DNA of 64,000 nt from assembly GCF_010994095.1 (NCBI RefSeq), contig NZ_WJYO01000002.1:310001-374000 (forward strand), given 5' to 3'. The DNA is from Mumia xiangluensis. Lineage in GTDB: Bacteria > Actinomycetota > Actinomycetes > Propionibacteriales > Nocardioidaceae. Position 1 is the stretch's first letter; each line of letters starts with the position of its first letter. The notes under the pieces are model-generated. The model was not told where the DNA came from and did no database searches. It worked only from the letters and a program-made list of their open reading frames with translations. This document shows, piece by piece, positions 36,022 through 44,539 of this stretch. The translations under genes and the position numbers were made by a program.

Positions 36022-36408
36022 TCAGAACGTCAGCGACTGCGCGCGGCGCCGGACCTCGCGCCCGCGCCCCTCGCGGAGCGCGTCCACGGGACGTCCCGGC
36101 AGCGTCTCGTCGGCGGTGAAGAGCCAGACGGCTGCCTCGTCGTCGGTGTAGCGCGCGTCTCCCAGCAGGACGAGCGTCCCCCGCAGGCCGTCGACGGGCA
36201 GGCCGTCGACGAACAGCAGCGCAGGCACCCGAGGCTGCGATGACGCCGCACTCTTGACGGCGAGCAGGTCGCGCTCGCGCACCTTCTGGCGCACGCGGCT
36301 CACGGTCGTGCCGAGCAGCTCCGCCGCCTCGTCGAGCGACAGCCACTCCTCCACGAGGTCGTCGAGCTGCGCTCGGGTCGTCGATGCCGGTGCCGTGTCG
36401 TCAGCCAT
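36022..36408 (-). CDS. Rv2175c-like DNA-binding protein
   Basis: 128 aa. An N-terminal winged/MerR-like helix-turn-helix (WLSLDEAAELLGTTVSRVRQKVRERDLLAV, about residues 19-50) and a C-terminal domain (LPVDGLRGTLVLLGDARYTDDEAAVWLF). This matches Rv2175c, a DNA-binding substrate of the kinase PknL. It starts divergently from the PASTA kinase, which supports the assignment. The N-terminal Thr-rich stretch (APASTTRAQ) offers phosphorylation sites; that is inference. Confidence 0.88.
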   Translation of the reverse strand: MADDTAPASTTRAQLDDLVEEWLSLDEAAELLGTTVSRVRQKVRERDLLAVKSAASSQPRVPALLFVDGLPVDGLRGTLVLLGDARYTDDEAAVWLFTADETLPGRPVDALREGRGREVRRRAQSLTF

Positions 36409-36546
36409 GAGACAAGAGTCCCACGGCCGCGCCGCTCCGCCTCCCTCGGTCGGCACGGACGCTCACCTACACTGATGCGGGGCCGTTCCGCCCGTGCTGG
36501 CCTGCCTGCACGGTCGCCGACCCCGACGACGTACGAGGAGGTGACC

Positions 36547-38607
36547 GTGACGACGCGCGACGACGATCTGGTGGGGCGGGTCCTCGACGGTCGCTACTAC
36601 CTCCGCAAGATCCTGGCCCGTGGCGGCATGGGCACCGTGTTCCTCGCCACCGACACCCGGCTCGATCGCACGGTCGCCGTCAAGGTCATGCAGGGCGGCG
36701 ACACCGACATCGACTTCAGCGAGCGCCTGAGCTCCGAGGCACGCGCCGCCGCACGGCTCAGCCACCCGAATGTCGTCGCGGTGTTCGACCAGGGTGACGA
36801 CGCCGGGGTCCTCTACCTGGTGATGGAGTACGTCCCCGGCCACACCCTGCGCGACGTGATCAGCCGCGAGGCTCCTCTCCCGCCGCGCCGGGTTCTGTCG
36901 CTGATCGACCCCCTGCTCGTCGCCCTCTCCGCCGCGCACGACGCCCGGATCATCCACCGCGACATCAAGCCCGAGAACGTCCTCATCACGCCGAGCGGCC
37001 AGCTGAAGGTCGCCGACTTCGGTCTCGCCCGCGCGATCACCCCGAACACCCAGGCCACCACCGGCGTGCTCATCGGATCCGTCTCGTACCTCGCGCCCGA
37101 GCTCGTCCTCAACGAGGGCGCGGACGCGCGCTGCGACGTGTACGCGGTCGGTGCCGTGATGTTCGAGATGCTGACCGGCCAGAAGCCCCACACGGGCGAG
37201 ACGCCGATCCAGGTCGCCTACCAGCACGTGCACGCGGACGTGCCCGCGCCGTCGACGCTCGTGACCGGCATCCCGCCCTACGTCGACGCGCTCGTCGCCC
37301 GCGCGACCGCCCGCGACCGCGACCAGCGCTCCGCCGACGCCAGGGTCCTCCTGCACCAGGTACGCCGCGTGCGGTCCGCACTCGAGGCTGAGCTCGTCGA
37401 CGACGTCGACCTCACCCAGGACCTGCAGCTTCACCGCGTCGCTGCGTCGATGGCCGGGCCCGACGGCTGGCCCGCGCCGGAGGGCTGGCCGGAGTCCTGG
37501 CCCGACGCCGACGCCACCCCCACGGCGGCCGCCGTGATGGCCGCCCCGTACACCGAGACGGTCCCGGATGACTCCACCGCGCTCTACCGCCCCGGCCCGC
37601 CCGAGGCGTACGCCACCGGCTACGAGGCGACGCGCGCCGTCACCCGTGACGCGGCCGGCATCCCTGCCCCGCCGGTCGAGCACACCCGCGCGGGCAACCG
37701 TGCGTCCACCCGGTTCGAGGACAAGCACCGGCGGGGCCGGCGGATGCTGATCGCCGTCCTCGTCGTCGCCGTGCTCGCCGCGACCTTCGGCTGGTGGTAC
37801 GGCGTCGCCCGCTACGACTCCGCTCCCGACCTGCTCGGGATGACGGTCGCCCAGGCCCGTGCCGAGGGTCAGCGCGCGGGCTACTCCGTCGACGACGCCG
37901 GCCAGGAGTTCAGCGAGACCGTGCCACGCGGTTCGGTCGTGTCGACCGAACCCGAGCCCGGAGGCCGGATCCTGCCCGAGGGCACGATGGCCCTGACGAT
38001 CTCCAAGGGCAAGGAGCGCTACGCCGCCCCGGACGTCGAGGGGATGTCCGAGGACGAGGCCGAGGCGGCTCTCGCCGAGGTGAAGGCGATCGTGGGCGAC
38101 GTGGAGCGCGAGTACAGCGACACCGTCGACACGGGCGACGTCATCTCGGCGTCGCTGCCGGTCGGCCGGATGATCAGGCCCGACACCGAGGTGGACCTGG
38201 TCGTCAGCAAGGGGCGCAAGCCCGTGACCGTCAAGGACTACACCGGCAAGTCGCTCGAGACGGCGCAGGCCAAGCTCGACAAGGCCGGCTTCGAGGTCGA
38301 GGTCGACCGGGTGTACGACGACGAGGTCCCCAAGGACCAGGTGATGGCGCAGGACCCGGCGAGCGGCACCGCGTACAAGGGCGACACCATCACGCTCACG
38401 GTGTCCGACGGGCGGGAGCCGATCGAGGTCCCCGGCGTCGTCGGCAAGAACGTCGATGACGCGCGCGCGATCCTCGAGGCGGCCGGGTTCAAGGTCAAGG
38501 TCGAGAAGGAACGCATCCACTTCGGCAGCAACCTCGTGTCGCGCCAGTCACCCGGCGGGGGCGACGAGGCTCCTCCGGGGACCACCATCCTGCTGCGCAT
38601 CGTCTGA
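36547..38607 (+). CDS. Ser/Thr protein kinase with four PASTA domains (PknL-like locus)
   Basis: 686 aa membrane kinase. Kinase domain about 17-275: G-rich loop ARGGMGTVFLA, Lys46, HRDIKPEN with Asp139, DFG at 157-159. A Pro/Ala-rich juxtamembrane stretch leads to one membrane helix (about 398-418) and four extracellular PASTA repeats (about 425-686) that bind muropeptides or lipid II. GTG 36547 is chosen since GAGGAG lies 6 nt upstream; GTG 36541 abuts the site. Divergent from the Rv2175c-like gene as for pknL, but M. tuberculosis PknL has no PASTA repeats, so this may serve the wall-sensing role of PknB as well. Confidence 0.93.
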   Translation: MTTRDDDLVGRVLDGRYYLRKILARGGMGTVFLATDTRLDRTVAVKVMQGGDTDIDFSERLSSEARAAARLSHPNVVAVFDQGDDAGVLYLVMEYVPGHTLRDVISREAPLPPRRVLSLIDPLLVALSAAHDARIIHRDIKPENVLITPSGQLKVADFGLARAITPNTQATTGVLIGSVSYLAPELVLNEGADARCDVYAVGAVMFEMLTGQKPHTGETPIQVAYQHVHADVPAPSTLVTGIPPYVDALVARATARDRDQRSADARVLLHQVRRVRSALEAELVDDVDLTQDLQLHRVAASMAGPDGWPAPEGWPESWPDADATPTAAAVMAAPYTETVPDDSTALYRPGPPEAYATGYEATRAVTRDAAGIPAPPVEHTRAGNRASTRFEDKHRRGRRMLIAVLVVAVLAATFGWWYGVARYDSAPDLLGMTVAQARAEGQRAGYSVDDAGQEFSETVPRGSVVSTEPEPGGRILPEGTMALTISKGKERYAAPDVEGMSEDEAEAALAEVKAIVGDVEREYSDTVDTGDVISASLPVGRMIRPDTEVDLVVSKGRKPVTVKDYTGKSLETAQAKLDKAGFEVEVDRVYDDEVPKDQVMAQDPASGTAYKGDTITLTVSDGREPIEVPGVVGKNVDDARAILEAAGFKVKVEKERIHFGSNLVSRQSPGGGDEAPPGTTILLRIV

Positions 38608-38633
38608 CCTCATACCGTCCGGACGGTACGCCG

Positions 38634-38639
38634 TAGGAT
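38634..38639 (+). promoter_or_regulatory. -10 hexamer for leaderless endonuclease IV gene
   Basis: TAGGAT is followed by 6 nt and GTG 38646. The gap after the kinase is only 38 bp and holds the short inverted repeat ACCGTCCGGACGGT (38612-38625), a possible operator. Confidence 0.45.
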
Positions 38640-38645
38640 GGCGTC

Positions 38646-39545
38646 GTGCCCTCCCCCTCCGCGCCCGCTCCCGTCACGCACGCCCGGAACCCGATCGGGT
38701 CGCACGTCCCGGTCGGCCCCGGGCTCGCCCGCGGCGCCTTCCCGGCGATGCGTCACGTCGGCGCCGACACCCTGCAGGTCTTCGTCGGAAACCCTCGCGG
38801 CTGGGCGGCGTCGGCCGGCGACCCCCGCCAGGACGCACAGTTCCGTGAGCGGTGCGAGAGCGAGGGGGTCCCCGCGTTCGTCCACACGCCGTACCTCGTG
38901 AACCTCGGCAGCCCCAACCCGACGACGTACGAGAAGTCCGTCGCGACCGTAGCCCACAACCTCGCCCGCGGCGCATCGATCGGTGCCCGCGGCGTCGTGG
39001 TGCACACCGGGTCGTGCGTCGACGACGGCGCGTACGACAAGGCGCTCGCGCAGGTCCGCGAAGGGCTGCTCCCGCTGCTGGACGTGCTCCCCGACGACGC
39101 GCCGACGCTCCTGCTCGAGCCGACCGCAGGCCAGGGCCGCTCGCTGTGCGCCCGCATCGACGACCTCGCCCCGTACCTCGAGGCGCTCGACCACCACCCG
39201 CGGGTCGGCATCTGCCTCGACACGTGCCACGCGTTCGCCGCCGGCGAACCGCTCGACGAGCCGCAGGGCGTCGTCGCGACCCTCGACCGGCTCGTCGAGG
39301 TCGCCGGGCCGGACCGGCTCCAGCTCGTCCACGCCAACGACTCCCAGGACGTGCGCGGCAGCTTCAAGGACCGCCACGAGCGGATCGGGCGCGGGCACAT
39401 CGGCGTCGAGGCGTTCGCGGCGATGTTCCTGCATCCCGCGACGGTGGGGGTGCCGTTCGTGCTCGAGACACCCGGCGCGAGCGACGCGTGGGCCGAGGAC
39501 ATCACGCTGCTGGCGAGCCTGCGGGACCGCGTGGCGGTGTCATGA
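38646..39545 (+). CDS. nfo: Endonuclease IV (AP endonuclease)
   Basis: 299 aa zinc TIM-barrel enzyme of base excision repair cutting at abasic sites. Metal ligands are in FVHTPYLVNL, RGVVVHTGS, LLLEPTAGQG, GICLDTCHAF, QLVHANDSQDVRGSFKDRHERIGRGHIG and PFVLETPG. Complete for the family. Overlaps the EamA transporter by ATGA, so the two are co-translated. Confidence 0.95.
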   Translation: MPSPSAPAPVTHARNPIGSHVPVGPGLARGAFPAMRHVGADTLQVFVGNPRGWAASAGDPRQDAQFRERCESEGVPAFVHTPYLVNLGSPNPTTYEKSVATVAHNLARGASIGARGVVVHTGSCVDDGAYDKALAQVREGLLPLLDVLPDDAPTLLLEPTAGQGRSLCARIDDLAPYLEALDHHPRVGICLDTCHAFAAGEPLDEPQGVVATLDRLVEVAGPDRLQLVHANDSQDVRGSFKDRHERIGRGHIGVEAFAAMFLHPATVGVPFVLETPGASDAWAEDITLLASLRDRVAVS

Positions 39546-40450
39546 GCACCGAGACGCCCGCCCCGACCCGCCGGTACGGGCTGCTCGCCGCCGCGGCACT
39601 CCTCAGCGTCACCGCGGCCTGGGGATCTACGTTCTTCCTCATCAAGGACCTCGTCGCCGTCGTGCCGCCGCTCGACTTCCTCGCCGTACGGTTCGCCATC
39701 GCGGCGGCGGCCCTGTTCCTGATCCGCCCGCGGGCCGTGCTCGCGCTCCCGAGGGCCAGTCTCGTCCGGGGAGCCGTGCTCGGGCTCGTGTACGGCGGAG
39801 CGCAGATCCTCCAGACGGTCGGCCTCGCCCACACCGACGCGAGCGTGTCCGGGTTCGTCACCGGGATGTACGTCGTCTTCACCCCGATCCTCGCCGCGCT
39901 CGTCCTCCGGCAACGCATCGGAGCCCCGGTCTGGATCGCGGTGGCGGTCGCGACCGTAGGCCTCGCCTTCCTGTCGCTCGACGGGCTCGCCATCGGCTTC
40001 GGCGAAGGCATCACCCTGCTGTCGGCGGTCCTCTACGCCCTGCACATCGTGATGCTCAGCGCGTGGACGTCGGCCCGCGAGGCGTACGCGCTGTCGGTCG
40101 TCCAGATGGCCGTCATCTCGCTGATGTGCCTCGTGCTGACCGCTCCGAACGGGCTCACGCTGCCGCAGACCGGCGGGCAGTGGACCAGCATGATCTACAT
40201 GGCGCTCGTCGCCGGCGCGTTCGCGATGCTCGCCCAGACCTGGGCGCAGGCGCACCTGCCGGCGACGCGAGCGGCGATCATCATGTCGATGGAGCCGGTG
40301 TTCGCCGCCGCGTTCGCGATCGGGTTCACCGACGAGACGCTGACGACGCGGACGCTCGTCGGCGGCACGATGGTGCTGGCCGCGATGCTCCTCGCCGAGG
40401 CGGCGCCGCGCCGTCACATCGAGGCCGAGGTCCCGCACCTCTCCCAGTAG
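39542..40450 (+). CDS. EamA/DMT family transporter
   Basis: 302 aa with ten hydrophobic segments in two EamA halves (about 12-140 and 150-285). Typical signatures: AAWGSTFFLIKDL near the N-terminus, TDASVSGFVTGMYVVFTPILAAL, and in the second half PATRAAIIMSMEPVFAAAFA. Exports or imports small metabolites; substrate unknown. Coupled to nfo by overlap but no functional link is evident. A longer in-frame reading from 38852 lies inside nfo and is rejected. Confidence 0.92.
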   Translation: MSTETPAPTRRYGLLAAAALLSVTAAWGSTFFLIKDLVAVVPPLDFLAVRFAIAAAALFLIRPRAVLALPRASLVRGAVLGLVYGGAQILQTVGLAHTDASVSGFVTGMYVVFTPILAALVLRQRIGAPVWIAVAVATVGLAFLSLDGLAIGFGEGITLLSAVLYALHIVMLSAWTSAREAYALSVVQMAVISLMCLVLTAPNGLTLPQTGGQWTSMIYMALVAGAFAMLAQTWAQAHLPATRAAIIMSMEPVFAAAFAIGFTDETLTTRTLVGGTMVLAAMLLAEAAPRRHIEAEVPHLSQ

Positions 40451-40475
40451 CCGGGCCGGCTCCTGGGTCGCCGGA

Positions 40476-41333
40476 TCAGCGGAGGCGGTCGACCGCGAAC
40501 TCGAGCGGAGGGTTGGCGATGACGTCCTGCGCGGCGACGACCTCCATCTCGCCGGAACCCGTACGGCGCGTGTGGTCGAGGATCCCGAAGATCGACGACG
40601 CGACCTTCGCCAGCGCATCGGGGACGTCCATCCCGGACTGCAGCAGCCGGCCGAGGAACATCGAGGTGGTCGCGTCCCCGGAGCCGGCGACCACGTTCAT
40701 CTCGAGCTTCGGTGTCGTCACGACGTACGCGCCGGTGTCGTCGGCGGCGACCATGGAGATGGTCTCGTCGCTCGGATCGAGCACCTCGACCGACGTCACG
40801 AGGACGATCCGCGGCCCGCGGGCCCGCAGCGTGTCGACAGCCTCGAGCAGCTCCTCGAGCGAACCGACGGCCGATCCGGTGAGCAGCTCGAGCTCGAACT
40901 GGTTGGGGGTGGTGATGTCGGCGGCAGGGATGATGCGGTCGCGCATGAGCTCCGCGATCCCGGGGCGCACGTAGACACCCCGGCCACGGTCGCCGATCAC
41001 CGGGTCCGCGCAGTAGACCGCGCGTGAGTTCGACGCCTTCACCTTCGCGACCGCGTCCAGGATCACCTCCGCGATCTCCGGCGCTCCCTGGTAGCCGGAG
41101 AGCACCGCGTCGAGGTTCGGGAAAACGCCCCGCTCCCCCACACCCGTGATGACGTCGGCCACCTGCGCCGCCTCGAAGACGGTGCCGCGCCACACGCCGT
41201 ACCCGGAGTGGTTCGAGAACGCGACCGTGTTCACCGGCCACGTGTCGACGCCGAGGCGCTGGAGCGGGAAGACGGCCGAGCTGTTGCCGGCGTGGCCGTA
41301 CGCGACGGAGGACTGGATCGAGAGCACCTGCAC
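40476..41333 (-). CDS. pdxY: Pyridoxal kinase
   Basis: 285 aa ribokinase-superfamily enzyme phosphorylating pyridoxal to PLP. LSIQSSVAYGHAGNSSAVFPLQRLG is the PdxK/PdxY N-terminal signature, followed by the substrate loop NHSGYG, DPVIGD, TPNQFELELLTG, and the anion-hole region NVVAGSGDATTSMFLG with the catalytic Asp. PdxY rather than PdxK by length and pattern. GTG start with TACGCT 7 nt upstream and no ribosome site, so perhaps leaderless. Confidence 0.93.
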   Translation of the reverse strand: MQVLSIQSSVAYGHAGNSSAVFPLQRLGVDTWPVNTVAFSNHSGYGVWRGTVFEAAQVADVITGVGERGVFPNLDAVLSGYQGAPEIAEVILDAVAKVKASNSRAVYCADPVIGDRGRGVYVRPGIAELMRDRIIPAADITTPNQFELELLTGSAVGSLEELLEAVDTLRARGPRIVLVTSVEVLDPSDETISMVAADDTGAYVVTTPKLEMNVVAGSGDATTSMFLGRLLQSGMDVPDALAKVASSIFGILDHTRRTGSGEMEVVAAQDVIANPPLEFAVDRLR

Positions 41334-41340
41334 GCTGCTC

Positions 41341-41346
41341 AGCGTA
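41341..41346 (-). promoter_or_regulatory. -10 hexamer for pdxY
   Basis: On the minus strand TACGCT is followed by 7 nt and GTG 41333. It lies within 11 bp of the opposing -10 of the flavin reductase gene, so the two promoters overlap. Confidence 0.4.
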
Positions 41347-41356
41347 CGACCTCGCG

Positions 41357-41362
41357 TAGGTT
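41357..41362 (+). promoter_or_regulatory. -10 hexamer for leaderless flavin reductase gene
   Basis: TAGGTT is followed by 6 nt and GTG 41369; no ribosome site. Confidence 0.45.
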
Positions 41363-41368
41363 CGCCAC

Positions 41369-41995
41369 GTGCCGACCGACACCGACAGCCACTTCTACGA
41401 GCCCCGCGAGGGCCACGACCTGCCGCACGACCCGTTCAACGCGATCGTCGCACCCCGACCGATCGGATGGGTCTCGACCCGCAGCGCCGACGGGGTCGTG
41501 AACCTGGCGCCGTACAGCTTCTTCAACGCCTTCGCCTACTCGCCGCCGATCATCGGGTTCGCGAGCACCAGCCCCAAGGACAGCGTCACGAACGCCGAGT
41601 CGACGGGCGCGTTCTGCTGGAACCTCGTCACCGAGGACCTCGCCGAGGCCATGAACGCCACCTCCGCGGTCGTTCCCGCCGACGTCGACGAGTTCGAGCT
41701 CGGCGGCCTCACGCCGGTGCCGGGCCGCGTCGTGGACGTCCCGTACGTCGCGGAGAGCCCGGTCGCGTTCGAGTGCCGGACGTCGCAGGTGATCCGCCTC
41801 AGCGCCGCCGACGGTACGCCGGCACAGAGCTGGCTCACGCTCGGCGAGGTCGTCGGCGTGCACATCGCGCGTGACCTGCTGGTCGACGGCGTGTACGACA
41901 CCGCGGCGGCGCGACCGCTGCTGCGCGGGGGCGGCCCGACGGCGTACTTCGGGATCCGGCCCGAGCACCGCGTCGACCTGCGCCGCCCGCGCTGA
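41369..41995 (+). CDS. Flavin reductase-like FMN-binding protein
   Basis: 208 aa flavin reductase-like domain: NAIVAPRPIGWVSTRSADGVVNLAPYSFFNAFAYSPPIIGF is the FMN-binding signature, with STSPKDSVTN, AFCWNLVTEDLAEAMN and the late GEVVGVHIARDLL segment. Role could be NADH:FMN reduction or a flavoenzyme of unknown substrate. It could supply reduced flavin to the LLM oxidoreductase 9 kb away, but nothing links them. A 20-bp duplication of its 3' end follows the stop. Confidence 0.88.
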   Translation: MPTDTDSHFYEPREGHDLPHDPFNAIVAPRPIGWVSTRSADGVVNLAPYSFFNAFAYSPPIIGFASTSPKDSVTNAESTGAFCWNLVTEDLAEAMNATSAVVPADVDEFELGGLTPVPGRVVDVPYVAESPVAFECRTSQVIRLSAADGTPAQSWLTLGEVVGVHIARDLLVDGVYDTAAARPLLRGGGPTAYFGIRPEHRVDLRRPR

Positions 41996-42040
41996 ACGCT
42001 CGCCGCCCGCGCTGAATGCTCGACGCGCGGGCTGACCGGC
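41981..42040 (+). repeat. 20-bp tandem duplication of a gene end
   Basis: CGCCGCCCGCGCTGAACGCT (41981-42000) is repeated with one change at 42001-42020, and a third degenerate copy follows at 42021-42040. The unit contains the flavin reductase stop codon, so the second copy is a relic of replication slippage. It fills most of the gap to the convergent DAHP synthase. Confidence 0.8.
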
Positions 42041-42042
42041 GA

Positions 42043-43377
42043 CTAGCGCTGGCGCAGCATCTCCGCGACGAGGAACGCGAGCTCCAGCGACTGCGCGCGG
42101 TTGAGGCGCGGGTCGCACAACGTCTCGTAGCGGTGCGCGAGGTCCGCCGCCGACAGCTTGCTGCCGCCGCCGACGCACTCGGTGACGTCGTCGCCGGTCA
42201 GCTCGACGTGCACGCCGCCCGGCCACGTGCCGAGCGAGCGGTGCACCTCGAAGAAGCCGCGAACCTCGTCGATGACGTCGTCGAACTCGCGCGTCTTGTA
42301 GCCGTTGTCGGTCGCGAACGTGTTGCCGTGCATCGGATCGGTGATCCACGCGACCGATACGCCGGCCGCGGTGACCTTCTCGACGAGCTCGGGCAGCAGG
42401 TCGCGGATCTTGTCAGCACCGAAGCGCGTCACGAACGTCAGCTTGCCGGGGGTGTTGTCCGGGTTGAGCTTGCGGGCGTACGCCAGCGCGTCGTCGGGCG
42501 TCGTCGTCGGACCGAGCTTGATGCCGACCGGGTTCGCGATGCGGCTCAGCAGCTCCACGTGGGCGCCGCCGAGCTGCCGGGTGCGCTCGCCGATCCAGAG
42601 GAAGTGGCTGGAGACGTCGTACAGGCTGCCGGTGCGCGAGTCGACGCGCGTCAGCGCCTGCTCGTACTCGAGCAGCAGTGCCTCGTGCGACGAGTAGAAG
42701 TCGACGGTGTGGAACTCGTCGGGGTCGATGCCGATCGCGTCCATGAACGCCAGCGCCTTGTCGATCTCGGCGCCGACCGACTCGTACTGCGCGCCGACCG
42801 GGCTGTTGCGGACGAAGTCGGAGTTCCAGGCGTGCATCTTGCGGAGATCGGCGTAGCCGCCCTGCGTGAAGGCGCGCGCGAGGTTCAGGGTTGCCGCGGA
42901 CGCGTGGTAGACCTCGAGCAGCCGCTGCGGGTCGTGCGCCCGGGACTCAGGGGTGAAGTCGAAGCCGTTGACGGCGTCGCCTCGGTACGCCGGGAGCGTC
43001 ACGCCGTCGCGCGTCTCGGTGTCGCTGGAGCGCGGCTTCGCGTACTGGCCGGCGATGCGACCGATCTTGACGACGGGCACGCTGGCCGCGTAGGTCAGGA
43101 CGACGGCCATCGACAGCAGCACGCGCAGCTTGTTGCGGATGTTGTCGGCGTTGACGCCGTCGAACGTCTCCGCGCAGTCGCCGCCCTGGAGGACGAACGC
43201 CTCACCCCGGGCCACCGCGCCGAGCTTCTCGCGCAGTTGGTCGGCCTCCCCCGCGAACACGAGCGGCGGCATCTGGCGCAGTCGCGTCACAGCGGCGTCG
43301 CGCGCGGCAAGGTTGGTGTACGTCGGCTGCTGCGCGGCACCGAGCGCGCGCAGCTCCTCGAGGGTCGGGATGCTCAC
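42043..43377 (-). CDS. Class II 3-deoxy-7-phosphoheptulonate synthase
   Basis: 444 aa plant-type DAHP synthase opening the shikimate pathway from PEP and erythrose 4-phosphate. QGGDCAETFDG holds the metal Cys; also KIGRIAGQYAKPRS, MHAWNSDFV, SSHEALLLEYEQAL, WIGERTRQLGGAHVELL, KLGPTTTPDDAL, WITDPMHGN and HVELTGDDVTEC. Matches Rv2178c in the same wider neighbourhood. TACCCT lies 6 nt before the GTG, which suggests an own leaderless promoter although pfk lies 62 bp upstream in the same direction. Confidence 0.96.
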   Translation of the reverse strand: MSIPTLEELRALGAAQQPTYTNLAARDAAVTRLRQMPPLVFAGEADQLREKLGAVARGEAFVLQGGDCAETFDGVNADNIRNKLRVLLSMAVVLTYAASVPVVKIGRIAGQYAKPRSSDTETRDGVTLPAYRGDAVNGFDFTPESRAHDPQRLLEVYHASAATLNLARAFTQGGYADLRKMHAWNSDFVRNSPVGAQYESVGAEIDKALAFMDAIGIDPDEFHTVDFYSSHEALLLEYEQALTRVDSRTGSLYDVSSHFLWIGERTRQLGGAHVELLSRIANPVGIKLGPTTTPDDALAYARKLNPDNTPGKLTFVTRFGADKIRDLLPELVEKVTAAGVSVAWITDPMHGNTFATDNGYKTREFDDVIDEVRGFFEVHRSLGTWPGGVHVELTGDDVTECVGGGSKLSAADLAHRYETLCDPRLNRAQSLELAFLVAEMLRQR

Positions 43378-43383
43378 CGTCCC

Positions 43384-43389
43384 AGGGTA
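43384..43389 (-). promoter_or_regulatory. -10 hexamer for leaderless DAHP synthase gene
   Basis: On the minus strand TACCCT is followed by 6 nt and GTG 43377; no ribosome site. Confidence 0.45.
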
Positions 43390-43439
43390 CGCCGGGGGTT
43401 GCTGCCGCCCGCGCCGTGCCCGTTCGGCGGACAGCCCGC

Positions 43440-44465
43440 TCAGTCGAGCAGCGCCAGTGCCTCGGCGTACTGCTCGGGCGGGACCGTCTTGAGCTTGCCC
43501 ACGCCGTCGGCGAGCGGCGCGCGGACGATCTCGTCACCCCGCAGCGCCACCATCGAGCCCCAGGCGCCGTCACGGACCGCGTCGACGGCGTGCAGGCCGA
43601 AGCGCGTCCCCAGCACCCGGTCGTACGCCGTCGGCGTGCCGCCGCGCTGCAGGTGGCCGAGCACGACGGCGCGGGTCGACACGCCGGTCGCGCGGCCGAT
43701 CTCTGCGGCGACGTGGTCGCCGACCCCGCCGAGCTGGACGTGCCCGAACGCATCGGTGCCGGCTCGCGTGAGGACCTCCTCACCGCCCTGCGGGACGGCT
43801 CCCTCCGCCACCACGACGATGGGTGCACGGCCACGGGCGGTGACGCGGGCACAGCGGGCGACGACCTCCTCGATGTCGAACGGCTGCTCCGGGATCAAGA
43901 TCGCGTCGGCGCCCCCGGCGATGCCGGAGCGCAGCGCGATCCAGCCGGCGTGGCGCCCCATCACCTCGACGACGATCGCCCGGTGGTGAGACTCGGCGGT
44001 GGTGCGGACCCGGTCGACGGCCTCGGTGGCGATCGCCACGGCGGTGTCGTGACCGATCGTCACGTCGGTCGCCGACAGGTCGTTGTCGATGGTCTTGGGG
44101 ACACCGACGACAGCCACACCTGCCTCGGCGAGGGCGTGGGCGACACCCAGGGTGTCCTCGCCGCCGATCGCGATCAGGGCGTCGCAGCCGGCGGCGACGA
44201 GCCCCGACCGGACCCGGTCGATGCCGTCGTCCATGCTGATCGGGTTCGTGCGGGAGGACCCGAGCAGGGTGCCCCCACGGTCGAGCACGTCGAGCACGTC
44301 GGACGCGCCGAGCGGCCGGGTGTCGCCGTCGAGCGGGCCGCGCCAGCCGTCGCGGAAGCCGATGACCTCGAGGGGCTCGGCGTGAGCTGCGGCGCGGACG
44401 ATGGCCCGTAGCGCGGCATTGAGGCCGGGGCAGTCACCGCCGCCGGTCAGGACGCCGACTCGCAT
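43440..44465 (-). CDS. 6-phosphofructokinase, probably PPi-dependent
   Basis: 341 aa PfkA-type enzyme. N-terminal GVLTGGGDCPGLNAALRA, catalytic PKTIDNDL with Asp127, and MGRHAGW. The phosphoryl-donor residues are Asp104 (GGEDT) and Lys124; ATP-dependent bacterial enzymes have Gly at 104, and Asp104 with Lys124 is the pattern of the characterised PPi-dependent actinobacterial enzyme. So PPi use is likely, but this is inference from two residues. A GGAGGA ribosome site precedes the ATG. It lies between the response regulator and DAHP synthase genes. Confidence 0.92.
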   Translation of the reverse strand: MRVGVLTGGGDCPGLNAALRAIVRAAAHAEPLEVIGFRDGWRGPLDGDTRPLGASDVLDVLDRGGTLLGSSRTNPISMDDGIDRVRSGLVAAGCDALIAIGGEDTLGVAHALAEAGVAVVGVPKTIDNDLSATDVTIGHDTAVAIATEAVDRVRTTAESHHRAIVVEVMGRHAGWIALRSGIAGGADAILIPEQPFDIEEVVARCARVTARGRAPIVVVAEGAVPQGGEEVLTRAGTDAFGHVQLGGVGDHVAAEIGRATGVSTRAVVLGHLQRGGTPTAYDRVLGTRFGLHAVDAVRDGAWGSMVALRGDEIVRAPLADGVGKLKTVPPEQYAEALALLD

Positions 44466-44539
44466 GGGTTCCTCCGTCTCCCCGGCGCTCGGTGGCGCGG
44501 GACGTGCTCGCTTTGACCCCTGGCCGGCGATCGAGGACG

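Noticed and set aside
36463-38520. 685-codon frame antisense to the PASTA kinase
   Set aside because: No start context or domain; the kinase strand has every catalytic motif.
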